The notes under the pieces: model-generated
What the model was told of the DNA's origin: nothing
Database searches by the model: none
What the model saw: the letters and a program-made list of their open reading frames with translations, nothing else
Shown: positions 8,528 to 17,734 of the stretch, piece by piece
Numbering within the stretch: the stretch's first letter is position 1
How the letters are laid out: the number at the start of each line of letters is the position of its first letter
DNA from: an uncultured Clostridia bacterium
GTDB taxonomy: Bacteria; Bacillota; Clostridia; Christensenellales; UBA1242
Length of the DNA stretch: 42,233 bases
Assembly (NCBI GenBank): GCA_934772445.1
Contig: CAKVMJ010000011.1
Span: 1 to 42,233, forward strand
Direction: 5' to 3'
Translations under genes and position numbers: made by a program

Positions 8528-9685
8528 TTATTTCTTTTTTGATGGATAGTAACTTGCAAAAAAATCGCCAACATTTTTATTTTTTAATTTGTTTAGATAG
8601 TCGGAAGGGCAAAGGCAAAATTCAGTGTTTATCAAAACTTCTGTGGCAAACGCACCTAAAACATAACTTTCAATATATCCTCTATATTGAGTTAGATATT
8701 TGAAAAGTTCTAAAGCCATACTCTTGCCATAAGTTCCAAGCAAATATAGATAAAGTTTGTTAACACCTTTTTTATTATTCTGTTTTAGTAAAAATGAAAT
8801 CATCTTAGCATTTTTATCTTTTCTATATCTGGTATAGTTGCTAGGCTTATAATGCCAAGCTGAGAATGTTGACCAGCCGTTTATTAAGAATGATGCACCA
8901 TTATCAAATTTAAGCATATTGTTATCATCGTTTATCACACTATCGTAAAAATGAGAATACCCCGGATAGATGTTGAAATAGAATGAAAGAGTTAATTGCC
9001 TATTGTTAATTGTGTTACCATTTGTATCTAAAACAAATGTGTCGTTTAAAAATGTTAATTTTCTGGATTTGAACACACCTTTTCCATTTTCTTGGTTTTC
9101 TTGGTAATTAAAATCTTTATTTGAATACTTACCCCAAATTCCGTGAGCGTTAAAATCTTTAAAACATTCATTTTTTAGGTTATCTATTTTTTGTTTGTAA
9201 ACAAAAGGTGATAGCCTTGGTTCTTTTTCCATTTTGATATTTCGTTTTGCATATTTTTGATTCATCTTCAATATTTTTTTATAAATCGGTTTGCCAAATA
9301 TCGTTAGATATAAATTGTTCATATCTGGGAAAACGCCATATTCGCAAGCAAATTCTAAAATGGAATTAAGTTCTTCTTGGCAAAACTGGGCTTTAGAAAT
9401 TTTAATTTTATAAAGTTCTTTTAGTTGTTCAGGCATAAATATAATGCCTTCAATTTTAGATTTTACTAATTGTAAAAAGTTTTTTGTTTCTTCTTCTGTT
9501 TTATAATAGATTAAATTCTTTAAAACTTGTTCAAAAGAAAAATATTTTGAATAATGTGTAATTTCCTTATTCATTATTAGTTTTTCAACACCGAGTAGAG
9601 TTGATGAAAAATCCTCCACCTCATTTTGTTGGAGTTTGTCAAAACATATTTCGTATTTCCAGTTTTCATTCTTTAATATTTGCAT
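8528..9685 (-). CDS. Unrecognised 385-aa cytoplasmic protein
   Basis: I find no known motif. The protein has no signal peptide or membrane segment and is rich in Lys, Asn, Tyr and Phe. The first 170 residues look helical. The middle (about 170-270) is Gly/Asn/Tyr-rich with predicted strands (GKGVFKSRKLTFLNDTFVLD, LTLSFYFNIYPGYSHF). The last 90 residues look helical again. AAGG about nine bases before the ATG is a plausible ribosome site. Nothing in its neighbours (a small membrane protein and galU) explains it. Confidence 0.7.
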   Translation of the reverse strand: MQILKNENWKYEICFDKLQQNEVEDFSSTLLGVEKLIMNKEITHYSKYFSFEQVLKNLIYYKTEEETKNFLQLVKSKIEGIIFMPEQLKELYKIKISKAQFCQEELNSILEFACEYGVFPDMNNLYLTIFGKPIYKKILKMNQKYAKRNIKMEKEPRLSPFVYKQKIDNLKNECFKDFNAHGIWGKYSNKDFNYQENQENGKGVFKSRKLTFLNDTFVLDTNGNTINNRQLTLSFYFNIYPGYSHFYDSVINDDNNMLKFDNGASFLINGWSTFSAWHYKPSNYTRYRKDKNAKMISFLLKQNNKKGVNKLYLYLLGTYGKSMALELFKYLTQYRGYIESYVLGAFATEVLINTEFCLCPSDYLNKLKNKNVGDFFASYYPSKKK

Positions 9686-9762
9686 ATTTTATACCTTATT
9701 AATAGGACAAGCCTAAAATTTTATAATATTATAGCAATATTATTTAATTTTGCAAAGAAAAA

Positions 9763-10650
9763 TTAATCTTGAGAATCTATATAATTTTTTATGTGTTCTT
9801 TATAGTTCTCGTTTTGCATAGCAAAGAATATGTTTGCTTCCACAAAGCCAAGCGGGTTTCCAATATCTAATCTTTTACCAACAACTTCTAAAGCATATAG
9901 TTTATCTTCGTTATATAAAAATGGAAAAGCATTTGGTAATAATATTTCCATAGCAGTTTCTTGAACTTTTGGGAGTAATTCAAAAATTTCTGGGCTTAAA
10001 ATTGCAGGGCCTAGGTAACTTAAATTTGATGGAGCTTCTTCAATTTTAGGTTTTTCCACAAATTTCAAAACTTTGTGCATAACTGGCATATTGGAATCTT
10101 CTTTAAATTGGTTTTCTTCTCCATCAATTTTTGCAACGCCATATCTATAAACTTCCTTTAATGGTACGCGTTTGCAAGCAATTAGATTTTCAATGTTGTT
10201 TTTATCATAACATTCTAACATTTGGCTTACCAACGATTTATCTTTGTTATAGAATAATTCATCTCCAAAACACATATAAAATGGTTCGTTGCCGATAAAG
10301 TTTTTAGCTTTTAATAGTGCGTGGCCAGTACCTCTTGCTTCAACTTGCCTTATAAAATAAACATTTGCAAGCGATGGAATATCCTTGATTTTCTCAAAAA
10401 GCTCGGTTTTGCCAGCTTTTGTTAGGCGTTCTTCTAGGTCGGTGTTTTTATCAAAGTAGTTTTCCATACAGTCTTTATTTCTGTTGGTAATAATTAAAAT
10501 ATCTTTTATACCGTTTTTGCTTAAATCTTCTATTAGATAATGAATTATTGGTTTATCCACGATTGGTAGCATTTCCTTAGGGACTGCTTTTGAGAATGGT
10601 AAAAATCTTGTTGCAAGACCACCACATAAAATAACTGCTTTTCTTATCAT
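9763..10650 (-). CDS. galU: UTP-glucose-1-phosphate uridylyltransferase
   Basis: GalU makes UDP-glucose from UTP and glucose-1-phosphate, feeding glycolipid, teichoic acid and polysaccharide synthesis. The 295-aa length is typical. The N-terminal nucleotidyltransferase signature is clear: CGGLATRFLPFSKAVPKEMLPI at about 9-30 (quoted here as the family motif; the activating Lys is in PKEM). IVDKPIIHYLIEDL follows. GTGHALLKAKNFIGNEPF lies near residue 107 and FVEKP near 196, the usual sugar-binding motif. GGAG lies a few bases before the ATG. It is divergent from rubrerythrin and probably supplies precursors to surface-glycan enzymes nearby. Confidence 0.95.
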   Translation of the reverse strand: MIRKAVILCGGLATRFLPFSKAVPKEMLPIVDKPIIHYLIEDLSKNGIKDILIITNRNKDCMENYFDKNTDLEERLTKAGKTELFEKIKDIPSLANVYFIRQVEARGTGHALLKAKNFIGNEPFYMCFGDELFYNKDKSLVSQMLECYDKNNIENLIACKRVPLKEVYRYGVAKIDGEENQFKEDSNMPVMHKVLKFVEKPKIEEAPSNLSYLGPAILSPEIFELLPKVQETAMEILLPNAFPFLYNEDKLYALEVVGKRLDIGNPLGFVEANIFFAMQNENYKEHIKNYIDSQD

Positions 10651-10779
10651 AATTTTCTCCTATTTTCTTTATTATACTATTTTTTTTAAAATTTGTGTAA
10701 TTAAAATAAGTTTAATATAAAAAATATTTGGAATTAATTTAAAAACTAGGTAAAATTAAATTATTAAAGGAGAATGATT

Positions 10780-11319
10780 ATGAAATTTGAAGAAACTAAA
10801 ACTTATAAAAATCTATTAGAAGCATTTGCTGGCGAAAGTCAGGCTAGGAATAAATATACATATTTCGCATCAAAAGCAAAGAAAGAGGGATATGAGCAAA
10901 TTGCAGAAATATTTTTGCAAACTGCAGATAATGAAAAAGAACACGCAAAAATGTGGTTTAAAGCATTAAATGGTGGCGACATTCCTTCAACACCTGAAAA
11001 CTTGCTTGCCGCAGCAATGGGCGAAAATGGCGAATGGACAGATATGTATAAAAGAATGGCAAAAGAAGCAAAAGAAGAGGGGTTTAACGAACTTGCGTTT
11101 GCTTTTGAAAAAGTTGGCGAAATTGAAAAGAGTCACGAAACTAGATATAGAAAATTATTGAAGAATTTAGAGGACCAACAAGTGTTTACAAAGAATGAGG
11201 AAACTTATTGGAGATGTAGAAATTGCGGATATATTTATAAAGGTACATCTGCTCCAAAAGCTTGCCCAGTTTGTAAGCACCCTCAAAGTTATTTTGAATT
11301 AGAAAAAGAAAATTATTAA
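10780..11319 (+). CDS. rbr: Rubrerythrin
   Basis: Rubrerythrin is a non-haem iron peroxidase that removes hydrogen peroxide in anaerobes. The N-terminal four-helix di-iron domain carries the ExxH and Glu ligands (AFAGESQARNKYTYF, DNEKEHAKMWF, GEIEKSHETRYRKLL). The C-terminal rubredoxin-like domain has two Cys pairs (CRNCGYIYKG and CPVCKHPQ). I chose the ATG at 10780 because AAAGGAG ends at 10772, giving a seven-base spacing; the ATG at 10774 would leave only one. The protein is 179 aa, close to the usual 180-190. It has its own terminator. Confidence 0.95.
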   Translation: MKFEETKTYKNLLEAFAGESQARNKYTYFASKAKKEGYEQIAEIFLQTADNEKEHAKMWFKALNGGDIPSTPENLLAAAMGENGEWTDMYKRMAKEAKEEGFNELAFAFEKVGEIEKSHETRYRKLLKNLEDQQVFTKNEETYWRCRNCGYIYKGTSAPKACPVCKHPQSYFELEKENY

Positions 11320-11337
11320 AATTAAAAATATGAAAGA

Positions 11338-11370
11338 GCATTTCTTAAAATTTTTTAAGAAGTGTTTTTT
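11338..11370 (+). terminator. Rubrerythrin terminator
   Basis: TTCTTAAAA and TTTTAAGAA form a stem extended by four outer pairs (11338-11365) and followed by TTTTT. The shape is a clear intrinsic terminator. Confidence 0.8.
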
Positions 11371-11404
11371 ATGTTTAATGTAAGTTTGAAAGGAGATAAA
11401 AAAA

Positions 11405-11436
11405 TTTAGTTTGTAGTTTTTAAATTACAAACTAAA
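11405..11436. repeat. 11-bp perfect inverted repeat before the aldehyde dehydrogenase gene
   Basis: TTTAGTTTGTA (11405-11415) and TACAAACTAAA (11426-11436) are exact reverse complements around a 10-base A/T centre, ending 33 bases before the start codon. It may be an operator or an RNA hairpin. The T-tract is missing, so it is not a standard terminator. Confidence 0.6.
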
Positions 11437-11469
11437 AGGAAAGCTAATATAATAAAATAAAGGTAAATT

Positions 11470-12831
11470 ATGAAAGAGATTATTCAATTACAAAAAGAGT
11501 TTTTTAGAAGTGGTAAAACTTTAAATTTAGAATTTAGAAGAAGAAGCTTACTAAAATTAAAAGACCAGATGGTAAGATACTATTCTGAGATTATTGAAGC
11601 ATTTAAAAAAGATTTTAATAAATGCGAGTTTGATGTTGTAACCACTGAAATATTTATGGTTAATCAAGAATTAAATTATATGTTGAAAAATCTGAAACGC
11701 TTGGCAAAACCTAAAAGAGTGAGAACAGGTATTCTTAATTTTAAGTCTAGGGGATATATTTTAAAAGAACCTTATGGCGTAACGCTAATTGTTTCGCCTT
11801 GGAATTATCCATTGCACTTATCTTTGTTGCCTTTAGTTGATGCTATCGCAACAGGTAATACAATCGTTTTAAAACCATCAAGAAACACTCCAAATGTAAG
11901 CGAAGTTATAAAGAAAATCTGTTCTTGCTTTGGTGAGCAATATGTTTATATCACTTACGATAATGAGCACGAACGCGAAGTTTTGTTTGATCAACGATTT
12001 GATTTTGTTTTCTATACAGGCTCTCCAGCAGTTGCAAAAAATTTAATGGAAAGGCAAGGTAAATATCTAACTCCTATGGTTTTAGAACTTGGCGGAAAAA
12101 GCCCAGTTATAGTTGATGAAGATGCAGATATTGAGAGAAGCGCAAAAAGAATTGTTTGGGGTAAATTTTTGAACGCTGGTCAAACTTGTGTTGCACCAGA
12201 CTATTTGTTTGTGCATAAAAGTTTGAAAGAAAAACTTATAAACAAAATGGTGGAATATGTGGATAAGTTTTATTATAAAAACGGCGAGATTACCGAAGAC
12301 TTTCCATATTTGGTTCAAAAAAGAAACTTGGAAAAAACAGATGTTTTATTAAAATGCGGAAAAATTGAATGTGGCGGAAAAAGAACAGATAGATTGCTTG
12401 AACCAACAATCTTAAGTGATGTTAAATTAGATAGTGAGATTATGAAAAATGAGATTTTTGCACCAATTTTACCTGTGATTGAATTTGAAAAAGTTTCAGA
12501 AGTGATTGATTATGTTCGAGCAAATGAAAAACCATTAGCTTTATATTACTTTGGTAAAAAGAACGAGAAAAAAGTTTTGGATTATTGTTCATTTGGTGGT
12601 GGTTGCGTAAACGAAACTATTATGCATCTTTGCGAAGATAAATTACCTTTTGGTGGTGTTGGTAATAGCGGAGTTGGAAACTATCACGGCGAAAAAAGCT
12701 TTTCTACATTTAGCCACGAAAAAAGTATTTTGAAAAAGGGAAAATTGGAGTTGAATTTAAAATATCCTCCATATTCTTCAAAAAAATTAAACTTTATTAA
12801 AAAGTTCTTTAGAATTAAAGATAAGTTTTAA
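11470..12831 (+). CDS. Aldehyde dehydrogenase family protein (class 3-like)
   Basis: This enzyme oxidises aldehydes with NAD(P)+. The 453-aa length and the ending that lacks the usual oligomerisation extension fit the short class 3 / YwdH-like branch. Visible motifs are GVTLIVSPWNYPLHLSLLPL near 100-119 (NAD-binding region), LELGGKSPVIVDEDAD with general base Glu206, and FLNAGQTCVAPDYLFV with catalytic Cys240. LPFGGVGNSGVG lies near 396 and FSTFSHEKS near 416. The basic C-terminus (KKLNFIKKFFRIKDKF) could contact the membrane. The substrate cannot be told from sequence. The gene just precedes neuC and may be co-transcribed with the glycan genes by read-through. Confidence 0.92.
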   Translation: MKEIIQLQKEFFRSGKTLNLEFRRRSLLKLKDQMVRYYSEIIEAFKKDFNKCEFDVVTTEIFMVNQELNYMLKNLKRLAKPKRVRTGILNFKSRGYILKEPYGVTLIVSPWNYPLHLSLLPLVDAIATGNTIVLKPSRNTPNVSEVIKKICSCFGEQYVYITYDNEHEREVLFDQRFDFVFYTGSPAVAKNLMERQGKYLTPMVLELGGKSPVIVDEDADIERSAKRIVWGKFLNAGQTCVAPDYLFVHKSLKEKLINKMVEYVDKFYYKNGEITEDFPYLVQKRNLEKTDVLLKCGKIECGGKRTDRLLEPTILSDVKLDSEIMKNEIFAPILPVIEFEKVSEVIDYVRANEKPLALYYFGKKNEKKVLDYCSFGGGCVNETIMHLCEDKLPFGGVGNSGVGNYHGEKSFSTFSHEKSILKKGKLELNLKYPPYSSKKLNFIKKFFRIKDKF

Positions 12832-12864
12832 AATTAGATATGGGCATTGAATAGGAAGTTACTA

Positions 12865-13980
12865 ATGAAAAAATTATTATTTATTACAGGCTCTAGAGCC
12901 GATTTTAATAAAATATCTGATATTATAATATATTTATCAAAAAACAACTTAGTTAGCGTTTTGTTGGTTGATATGCATAATGAAAAATGTTTTGGAAACA
13001 CAGGTAATATTGTGCGAGAAGAATTGAAATCTTATAAAAATATTTGTGTTGACAGTGTTGGAAATAAGAACACTAGCAAAACTTTAAATTATTTTGGTTG
13101 GCTAGTTTCAAAATTGGATAAATATTATAATTCAAAAAATTTTGATATGACTTTTGTTCACGGAGATAGATTGTCTGCGTTAGCTGGTGCAATTGTATCG
13201 AATTATCATAATGTTCCAGTTTGTCATATAGAGGCTGGCGATGTTAGTGGAAACATAGATGAATGTATTAGACATTCTATTAGTAAATTTTCTCAAAGAT
13301 TTTTAGTTACAGATGATATATGCAAAAAACGAGTTTTGCAACTTGGTGAAAAAGAAGATTCCGTTTATTATATTGGCAATACTAGTAGTTTTAAAAGTTT
13401 ATCCAATTGGAATGAAACTGAATTATGTAAGGCTTTAGGAAAAAGATATGCCATATTGATTTATCATCCAATTTATAATAAATCTCCTAATGAAAATCTT
13501 GATAATTTTAATTATGTTGTTAAAGCTTTAAAAGTTTTTGATGGTAAAATTTTGTTAATACATTGTAATAATGACCCAAGTGGTGAATTAATAATAAAAG
13601 AATATAAAAATTTGGAAAATAATCAACAGTTTGTTTTTAGAAAAAATGTTGACCCAAAAGAATTTTATAGTGCACTTGAAAATGCAAGTTTTATAATTGG
13701 TAATAGTTCTTGTGGTGTGTGTGAAGCACCATTTATTGGTGTACCTACTATTGATGTGGGAGAAAGGCAAAATAATAGATATTGTGGCAAAAATTTAGAA
13801 ACTATATTTCATATTAAAGATAGGGATAATAATTGTGAAAAAACTATAATTAAAGTAATGAATATGCGTAAAAGCAATACTATTAAAAGTGAACAGAATA
13901 ATTTGAATAAAAATTTAAAAGGTGTGTTTACTGAGAAATTTTTTAATGTTAAAACAAGTAAAGTTTTTATAGATAGGTGA
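12865..13980 (+). CDS. neuC: UDP-N-acetylglucosamine 2-epimerase (hydrolysing), NeuC type
   Basis: NeuC converts UDP-GlcNAc (or a related UDP-sugar) to ManNAc-type sugar plus UDP, the first step of nonulosonic acid synthesis. The 371-aa protein starts MKKLLFITGSRADFNK. The conserved TFVHGDRLSALAGAI (about 94-108), VCHIEAGDVSG (about 117-127) and GNSSCGVCEAPFIGVPTIDVGERQ (near 280-303, family pattern GNSS-G-EAP) are all visible. The frame is open from a TTG at 12847, but AGGAAG at 12853-12858 sits six bases before the ATG at 12865 and gives the family N-terminus. Its stop is followed four bases later by neuB. Whether the product is ManNAc or a diacetamido sugar is not settled by the sequence. 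Confidence 0.93.
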   Translation: MKKLLFITGSRADFNKISDIIIYLSKNNLVSVLLVDMHNEKCFGNTGNIVREELKSYKNICVDSVGNKNTSKTLNYFGWLVSKLDKYYNSKNFDMTFVHGDRLSALAGAIVSNYHNVPVCHIEAGDVSGNIDECIRHSISKFSQRFLVTDDICKKRVLQLGEKEDSVYYIGNTSSFKSLSNWNETELCKALGKRYAILIYHPIYNKSPNENLDNFNYVVKALKVFDGKILLIHCNNDPSGELIIKEYKNLENNQQFVFRKNVDPKEFYSALENASFIIGNSSCGVCEAPFIGVPTIDVGERQNNRYCGKNLETIFHIKDRDNNCEKTIIKVMNMRKSNTIKSEQNNLNKNLKGVFTEKFFNVKTSKVFIDR

Positions 13981-13984
13981 TTTT

Positions 13985-15022
13985 ATGAAAAATATATTTA
14001 TTGGTAATAGAAAAATTGGAGATGGTTGCGTTCCTTTAGTAATTGCGGAAATAGGAATTAATCACGGTGGAAATTTAGCAGTGGCAAAAGAAATGGTTGA
14101 TGCTGCAAAGCGTGCAGGTATTGAAGTTGTTAAACACCAAACTCATATAGTGAATAGCGAGATGAGTAGTGAAGCAAAGAAAGTTATACCAGGAAACTCT
14201 ACCGATTCAATTTATGAAATAATGCGTAGATGTCAACTTAATGAGAGCGATGAAAAAGAATTAAAAGATTATGTTGAGAGTAAGGGTATGATATTTTTAT
14301 CCACACCATTTTCTTTTGATGCGGTTGATAGATTAGAAAGATTTAATGTGTGTGCTTATAAAATTGGTTCTGGGGAAATGAATAATTATAGGTTGGTTGA
14401 ATATATTGCTTCAAAAATGAAACCAATTATTATATCCACTGGTATGAACGATATTGAAAAAATAAAGAAAGCAATAGAGTGTATTGAAAAATATCATAAT
14501 AATTATGTTATTATGCATACAACCAATTTGTATCCAACTCCTCCTCAGTTTGTTAGATTGAATGCTTTAAATGAAATTAAAGAAAGTTTCCCTAATGCAT
14601 TAATTGGTTTATCTGACCATACTGTAACAAACACTGCTTGTATTTGTGCAATGGCAATGGGTGCGTGTGTTTTGGAAAGGCATTTCACAGATACAATGGA
14701 GCGAAATGGAGAAGATATTGTTTGTTCTATGGATGAGAAAACTGCAAAAGAGCTTGTCCAAGCAACAAAAGATTATTATCTAATGCAAGGTGGTCATAAA
14801 ACATATTTAAGTGAAGAACAAGTTACAATAGATTTCGCCTATAATAGTATTATTGCAAATACAGATTTAAAAAAAGGAGATGCTGTAAGTTATAGCAATA
14901 CAACCACTCGCAGACCAGGTAATGTTGGTATTCCTGCTTATGATTATGATAAAGTTATTGGTAAAACTTTGAAAGTTGATGTTTTGAAAGGTAACCATAT
15001 AAAATATGAAGATTTAGAATAG
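13985..15022 (+). CDS. neuB: N-acetylneuraminate-family synthase NeuB
   Basis: NeuB condenses ManNAc (or a 6-deoxy analogue) with phosphoenolpyruvate to give the nine-carbon acid. The 345-aa protein has the NeuB TIM barrel in residues 1-275, with VIAEIGINHGGNLAVAKEM, VVKHQTH, FLSTPFSFDAVDRL, AYKIGSGEM, ISTGM and IGLSDHT as recognisable metal- and substrate-binding elements. A C-terminal SAF (antifreeze-like) domain runs about 280-345 (SIIANTDLKKGDAV, RRPGNVGIPAYDY). AGGTGA for translation overlaps the neuC stop, implying coupling. LegI/PseI homologues share these motifs, so the exact acid remains open. Confidence 0.95.
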   Translation: MKNIFIGNRKIGDGCVPLVIAEIGINHGGNLAVAKEMVDAAKRAGIEVVKHQTHIVNSEMSSEAKKVIPGNSTDSIYEIMRRCQLNESDEKELKDYVESKGMIFLSTPFSFDAVDRLERFNVCAYKIGSGEMNNYRLVEYIASKMKPIIISTGMNDIEKIKKAIECIEKYHNNYVIMHTTNLYPTPPQFVRLNALNEIKESFPNALIGLSDHTVTNTACICAMAMGACVLERHFTDTMERNGEDIVCSMDEKTAKELVQATKDYYLMQGGHKTYLSEEQVTIDFAYNSIIANTDLKKGDAVSYSNTTTRRPGNVGIPAYDYDKVIGKTLKVDVLKGNHIKYEDLE

Positions 15023-15027
15023 AAAAA

Positions 15028-15071
15028 ACACCATTTATAGGTAAATGCTATAGATGGTGTCCTTTTTATTT
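15028..15071. terminator. Bidirectional terminator after neuB
   Basis: ACACCAT (15028-15034) pairs with ATGGTGT (15054-15060), with a further TTATAG/CTATAG inner stem. A T-rich run follows on the plus strand and an A-run precedes it, so the convergent minus-strand gene can use it too. Confidence 0.82.
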
Positions 15072-16532
15072 TTTATTTATCAGTTCATTAACTGTTTCTA
15101 AATAGTAGTTTTTATCTAATTTTGTCCAGAAATTTGATTGAATGGTATTATTTTTATTAGAATTAGATTTCAAAATAATATCTAAAGCTTGTTCTGCAGT
15201 TTTTGTAAAATAAACATCTTTTGTATCTTTTAATATTTGCATTGCTTCGTGGCTACCCATCAAACCATCAACGATGATAGTTGTTAGATTGAATTGAAGA
15301 CCCTCATAAATTGCGGTACTGTAAACGCCAATTTGAAAGGTTGATAAATTATCATAATAATAAATATCGTGTTCAGAATTTCTTATAATTGAAACATTCT
15401 CTTTAATTAAATGAGGGTATTCTTTATTTTGTTCAAAAGGGTGAAGTTTATATATTATTTCATATTCGGGTTTATCCTTTAATAAATCGGCAAGTTTTGA
15501 AGCGAATAAAGATAATTTTCCGCCTATATTGGTTTGTGAAACAAATAGTATATATTTTTTATTTTCTAAATTTGTTGTATTTGTTGTTTTATTTTCATTT
15601 ACTTTATATTCAAGGTATGGATATCCAACATATTTAATTCTGTTATTAGCATTAGTTAAAATCATATCCTTTTCAAAAACAATTTTAGGGGATAATGCTA
15701 ATATTAAGTCTGGTAATGTATGAGGTATATTTTTATTATAGAATTTATGCCATATAGGTTCAAATTCTCCAATAATCCCGTGTTGAATTTCAGCCACTGG
15801 AATATTTAAAAGTTTTGTACAATGAATAAGGCATAACGAACTTGGATTTGGATGAAAAACCATCAAAACAGCTTTTGGATTTATTTGTTTTAAAATATTG
15901 CAATAAAATTTTTCGTTAAACAATATATATATAACTTGTAAAACTGCATTTGAAATTGCTTTAGAATAATCCAAATTAAAGTGTTTTATAAACAATAAAG
16001 ATATTTTTGTAAATATTTCAGTTAGTTTTATTTTGTCCTCATCTAAATTTGATGTTGTGAAATATTCTTTATAAAAATTCATAGCAATATTATCTGTGTA
16101 TAATATTTCATTTGATGCTGAGGGAGTTCTATGTGATTCGATGTTTTCTGTAAATTGATTCCATAATGGGTCTTCTATTACAACTGTTGAATACCCATCT
16201 AAAATGTTTTGTAAGTAATCTGTACACACATCATAATATAGTCCATCAGATTGTTTTACTCTTCTAGGTGTTCCCATCAACACTATATCATAATGTTTTA
16301 AAGATTTGTTTAAATCTATTAAATGGTTTTCAATATAAGAATTGGTTTGTGTGTTTCGAGGTAAAATTTGGTCTGTAATTTTGTTATTTAAAGATAATTC
16401 ATTTGTGGTAATTAACTTATAAAAAAAGTGCCTGCCGATATCCCAAACTTGCATATTTTTATATTTGTAATTAAAAAATTCATTTTCATCTTCAAACTTT
16501 AAAAACCATTCATATATCTCTAGTTCGTTCAT
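15066..16532 (-). CDS. Putative capsule/sialyl-type glycosyltransferase (GT-B, CDP-glycerol transferase-like)
   Basis: This 488-aa protein inside the sialic acid locus is read on the opposite strand. The C-terminal half has the signatures of the CDP-glycerol glycerophosphotransferase / capsule polysaccharide family: AEIQHGIIGEFEPIWHKF near 247, YILFVSQTNIGG near 325, the IIYKLHPFEQNKEY motif near 352 (cf. KLHP), and STAIYEGLQFNLTTIIVD near 405. The N-terminal 200 residues are Lys/Asn-rich with no recognised domain. It has no signal or membrane segment, so it is probably a cytoplasmic transferase. Given the CMP-sugar genes around it, it may attach or polymerise nonulosonic acid; that is inference from context. 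Confidence 0.72.
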   Translation of the reverse strand: MNELEIYEWFLKFEDENEFFNYKYKNMQVWDIGRHFFYKLITTNELSLNNKITDQILPRNTQTNSYIENHLIDLNKSLKHYDIVLMGTPRRVKQSDGLYYDVCTDYLQNILDGYSTVVIEDPLWNQFTENIESHRTPSASNEILYTDNIAMNFYKEYFTTSNLDEDKIKLTEIFTKISLLFIKHFNLDYSKAISNAVLQVIYILFNEKFYCNILKQINPKAVLMVFHPNPSSLCLIHCTKLLNIPVAEIQHGIIGEFEPIWHKFYNKNIPHTLPDLILALSPKIVFEKDMILTNANNRIKYVGYPYLEYKVNENKTTNTTNLENKKYILFVSQTNIGGKLSLFASKLADLLKDKPEYEIIYKLHPFEQNKEYPHLIKENVSIIRNSEHDIYYYDNLSTFQIGVYSTAIYEGLQFNLTTIIVDGLMGSHEAMQILKDTKDVYFTKTAEQALDIILKSNSNKNNTIQSNFWTKLDKNYYLETVNELINKK

Positions 16533-16700
16533 AGTAACCTCTTTTTGCTCTAACTTTTTAAAAATTCAATAATTTGCGAATTTATAAATGTAAGTATATT
16601 ATATTGTTTTTTAACTACATTGTCAAACTAGAAAAAACTCTTTGATATTTGAATATACTTATATATTTTAAATCATTTGCAAAATATTTGAATTTTCATA

Positions 16701-16720
16701 ATATATGTGGTAACATATAT
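16701..16720. promoter_or_regulatory. Palindrome at the start of the radical SAM gene
   Basis: ATATATGT-GGTA-ACATATAT is a perfect 8-bp inverted repeat ending two bases before the ATG at 16723. A candidate -35 TTGCAA (16677-16682) and -10 TAATAT (16700-16705) with 17-base spacing overlap it. The message would then have almost no leader and no Shine-Dalgarno sequence. A repressor site or leaderless start is possible. Confidence 0.5.
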
Positions 16721-16722
16721 AT

Positions 16723-17733
16723 ATGAATATAAATATAAAAGACAGAATTGATGAAAAGTATAACACTATTATCAATGGTAGTTTTCCAAAGAAAAATTTA
16801 TTAATAGAAGTTACAAATAAATGTAATAATAGATGTATTTTTTGTGCAAATCGAAAAATGACTAGAAAAACTCGATTTATAGATTTCGATTTGGCAAAAA
16901 GAGTTTTGAAAGAATGTTATGATTTGGGTAGTAGGGAAGTTGGTTTTTATGCCACGGGCGAACCTTTATTGTATCCAAATTTAGATAAATTAATATTTGA
17001 GGCAAAACTGATTGGGTATGATTACATATATCTAACAACCAATGGCTTACTCGCTGATAAAAATTTAATTGAAGGTTTAATAAAAAGCGGATTGCAAAGC
17101 ATTAAGTTTTCAATTAATGCAATAAATAGAGAAGATTATAAGTTTATTCACGGTTTAGATGCATTTGATATTGTGATGAATAATCTTAAAAAATGTAAAG
17201 AATTGCAAAAGAAATATAACTTTAAATTATTTGTTTCAACTATTCTTACTAGATATACAAATTATGAACTTAAAAAAGTTGAAGATTATTTTCAAAAATA
17301 TTGCGATAAAGTGGTTGTTCAAAATGTAAAAAATCAAGGCGGTTTATTGCCTATGATAAATGATAAATTGTTGATTTCCTCTAATGAGAAAAATTCAAAA
17401 TTTTCAGTACCTTGTAGTTATATGTTTAATGCGGTTTGTATTACTTGTGAGGGTTATATTACAGGTTGTTGTATGGATTTTCAAAATTATCTTGCTTATG
17501 CAGATATAAACAATAAATCAATTAAAGATGCTTGGGAATGTGAAATTATTAAAAATTGCCGTAAAGCACAATTAAATGGTGATGTGGGTAATACAATTTG
17601 TAAATGTTGCATTGGAGAAGGCTATAAAAATATAAAGCCTTTATGTGAGGATTTGGCAACGGAAGTTGGTATAGAATATTTTGAAAAAGATGAAGAAATG
17701 GATAAAAGAATACAATCAAAAAAGGGAGAATAA
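16723..17733 (+). CDS. Radical SAM/SPASM-like protein of the glycan locus
   Basis: This is a radical S-adenosylmethionine enzyme. The cluster-binding motif is CNNRCIFC (Cys34, Cys38, Cys41), the GGE-like motif appears as YATGEPLLYPN near 76, and the chain continues as a TIM-barrel-like fold (LTTNGLL, IKFSINA). The C-terminus (about 235-310) carries a further Cys set (CITCEGYITGCC, CKCCIGEGYK), as in SPASM/twitch domains that bind auxiliary iron-sulfur clusters. The protein has 336 aa. No ribosome site precedes the ATG. It lies just before a Nudix gene, two bases apart. In a glycan locus it might modify the sugar (for example deoxygenation or epimerisation), but the substrate is unknown. Confidence 0.85.
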   Translation: MNINIKDRIDEKYNTIINGSFPKKNLLIEVTNKCNNRCIFCANRKMTRKTRFIDFDLAKRVLKECYDLGSREVGFYATGEPLLYPNLDKLIFEAKLIGYDYIYLTTNGLLADKNLIEGLIKSGLQSIKFSINAINREDYKFIHGLDAFDIVMNNLKKCKELQKKYNFKLFVSTILTRYTNYELKKVEDYFQKYCDKVVVQNVKNQGGLLPMINDKLLISSNEKNSKFSVPCSYMFNAVCITCEGYITGCCMDFQNYLAYADINNKSIKDAWECEIIKNCRKAQLNGDVGNTICKCCIGEGYKNIKPLCEDLATEVGIEYFEKDEEMDKRIQSKKGE

Positions 17734-17734
17734 T

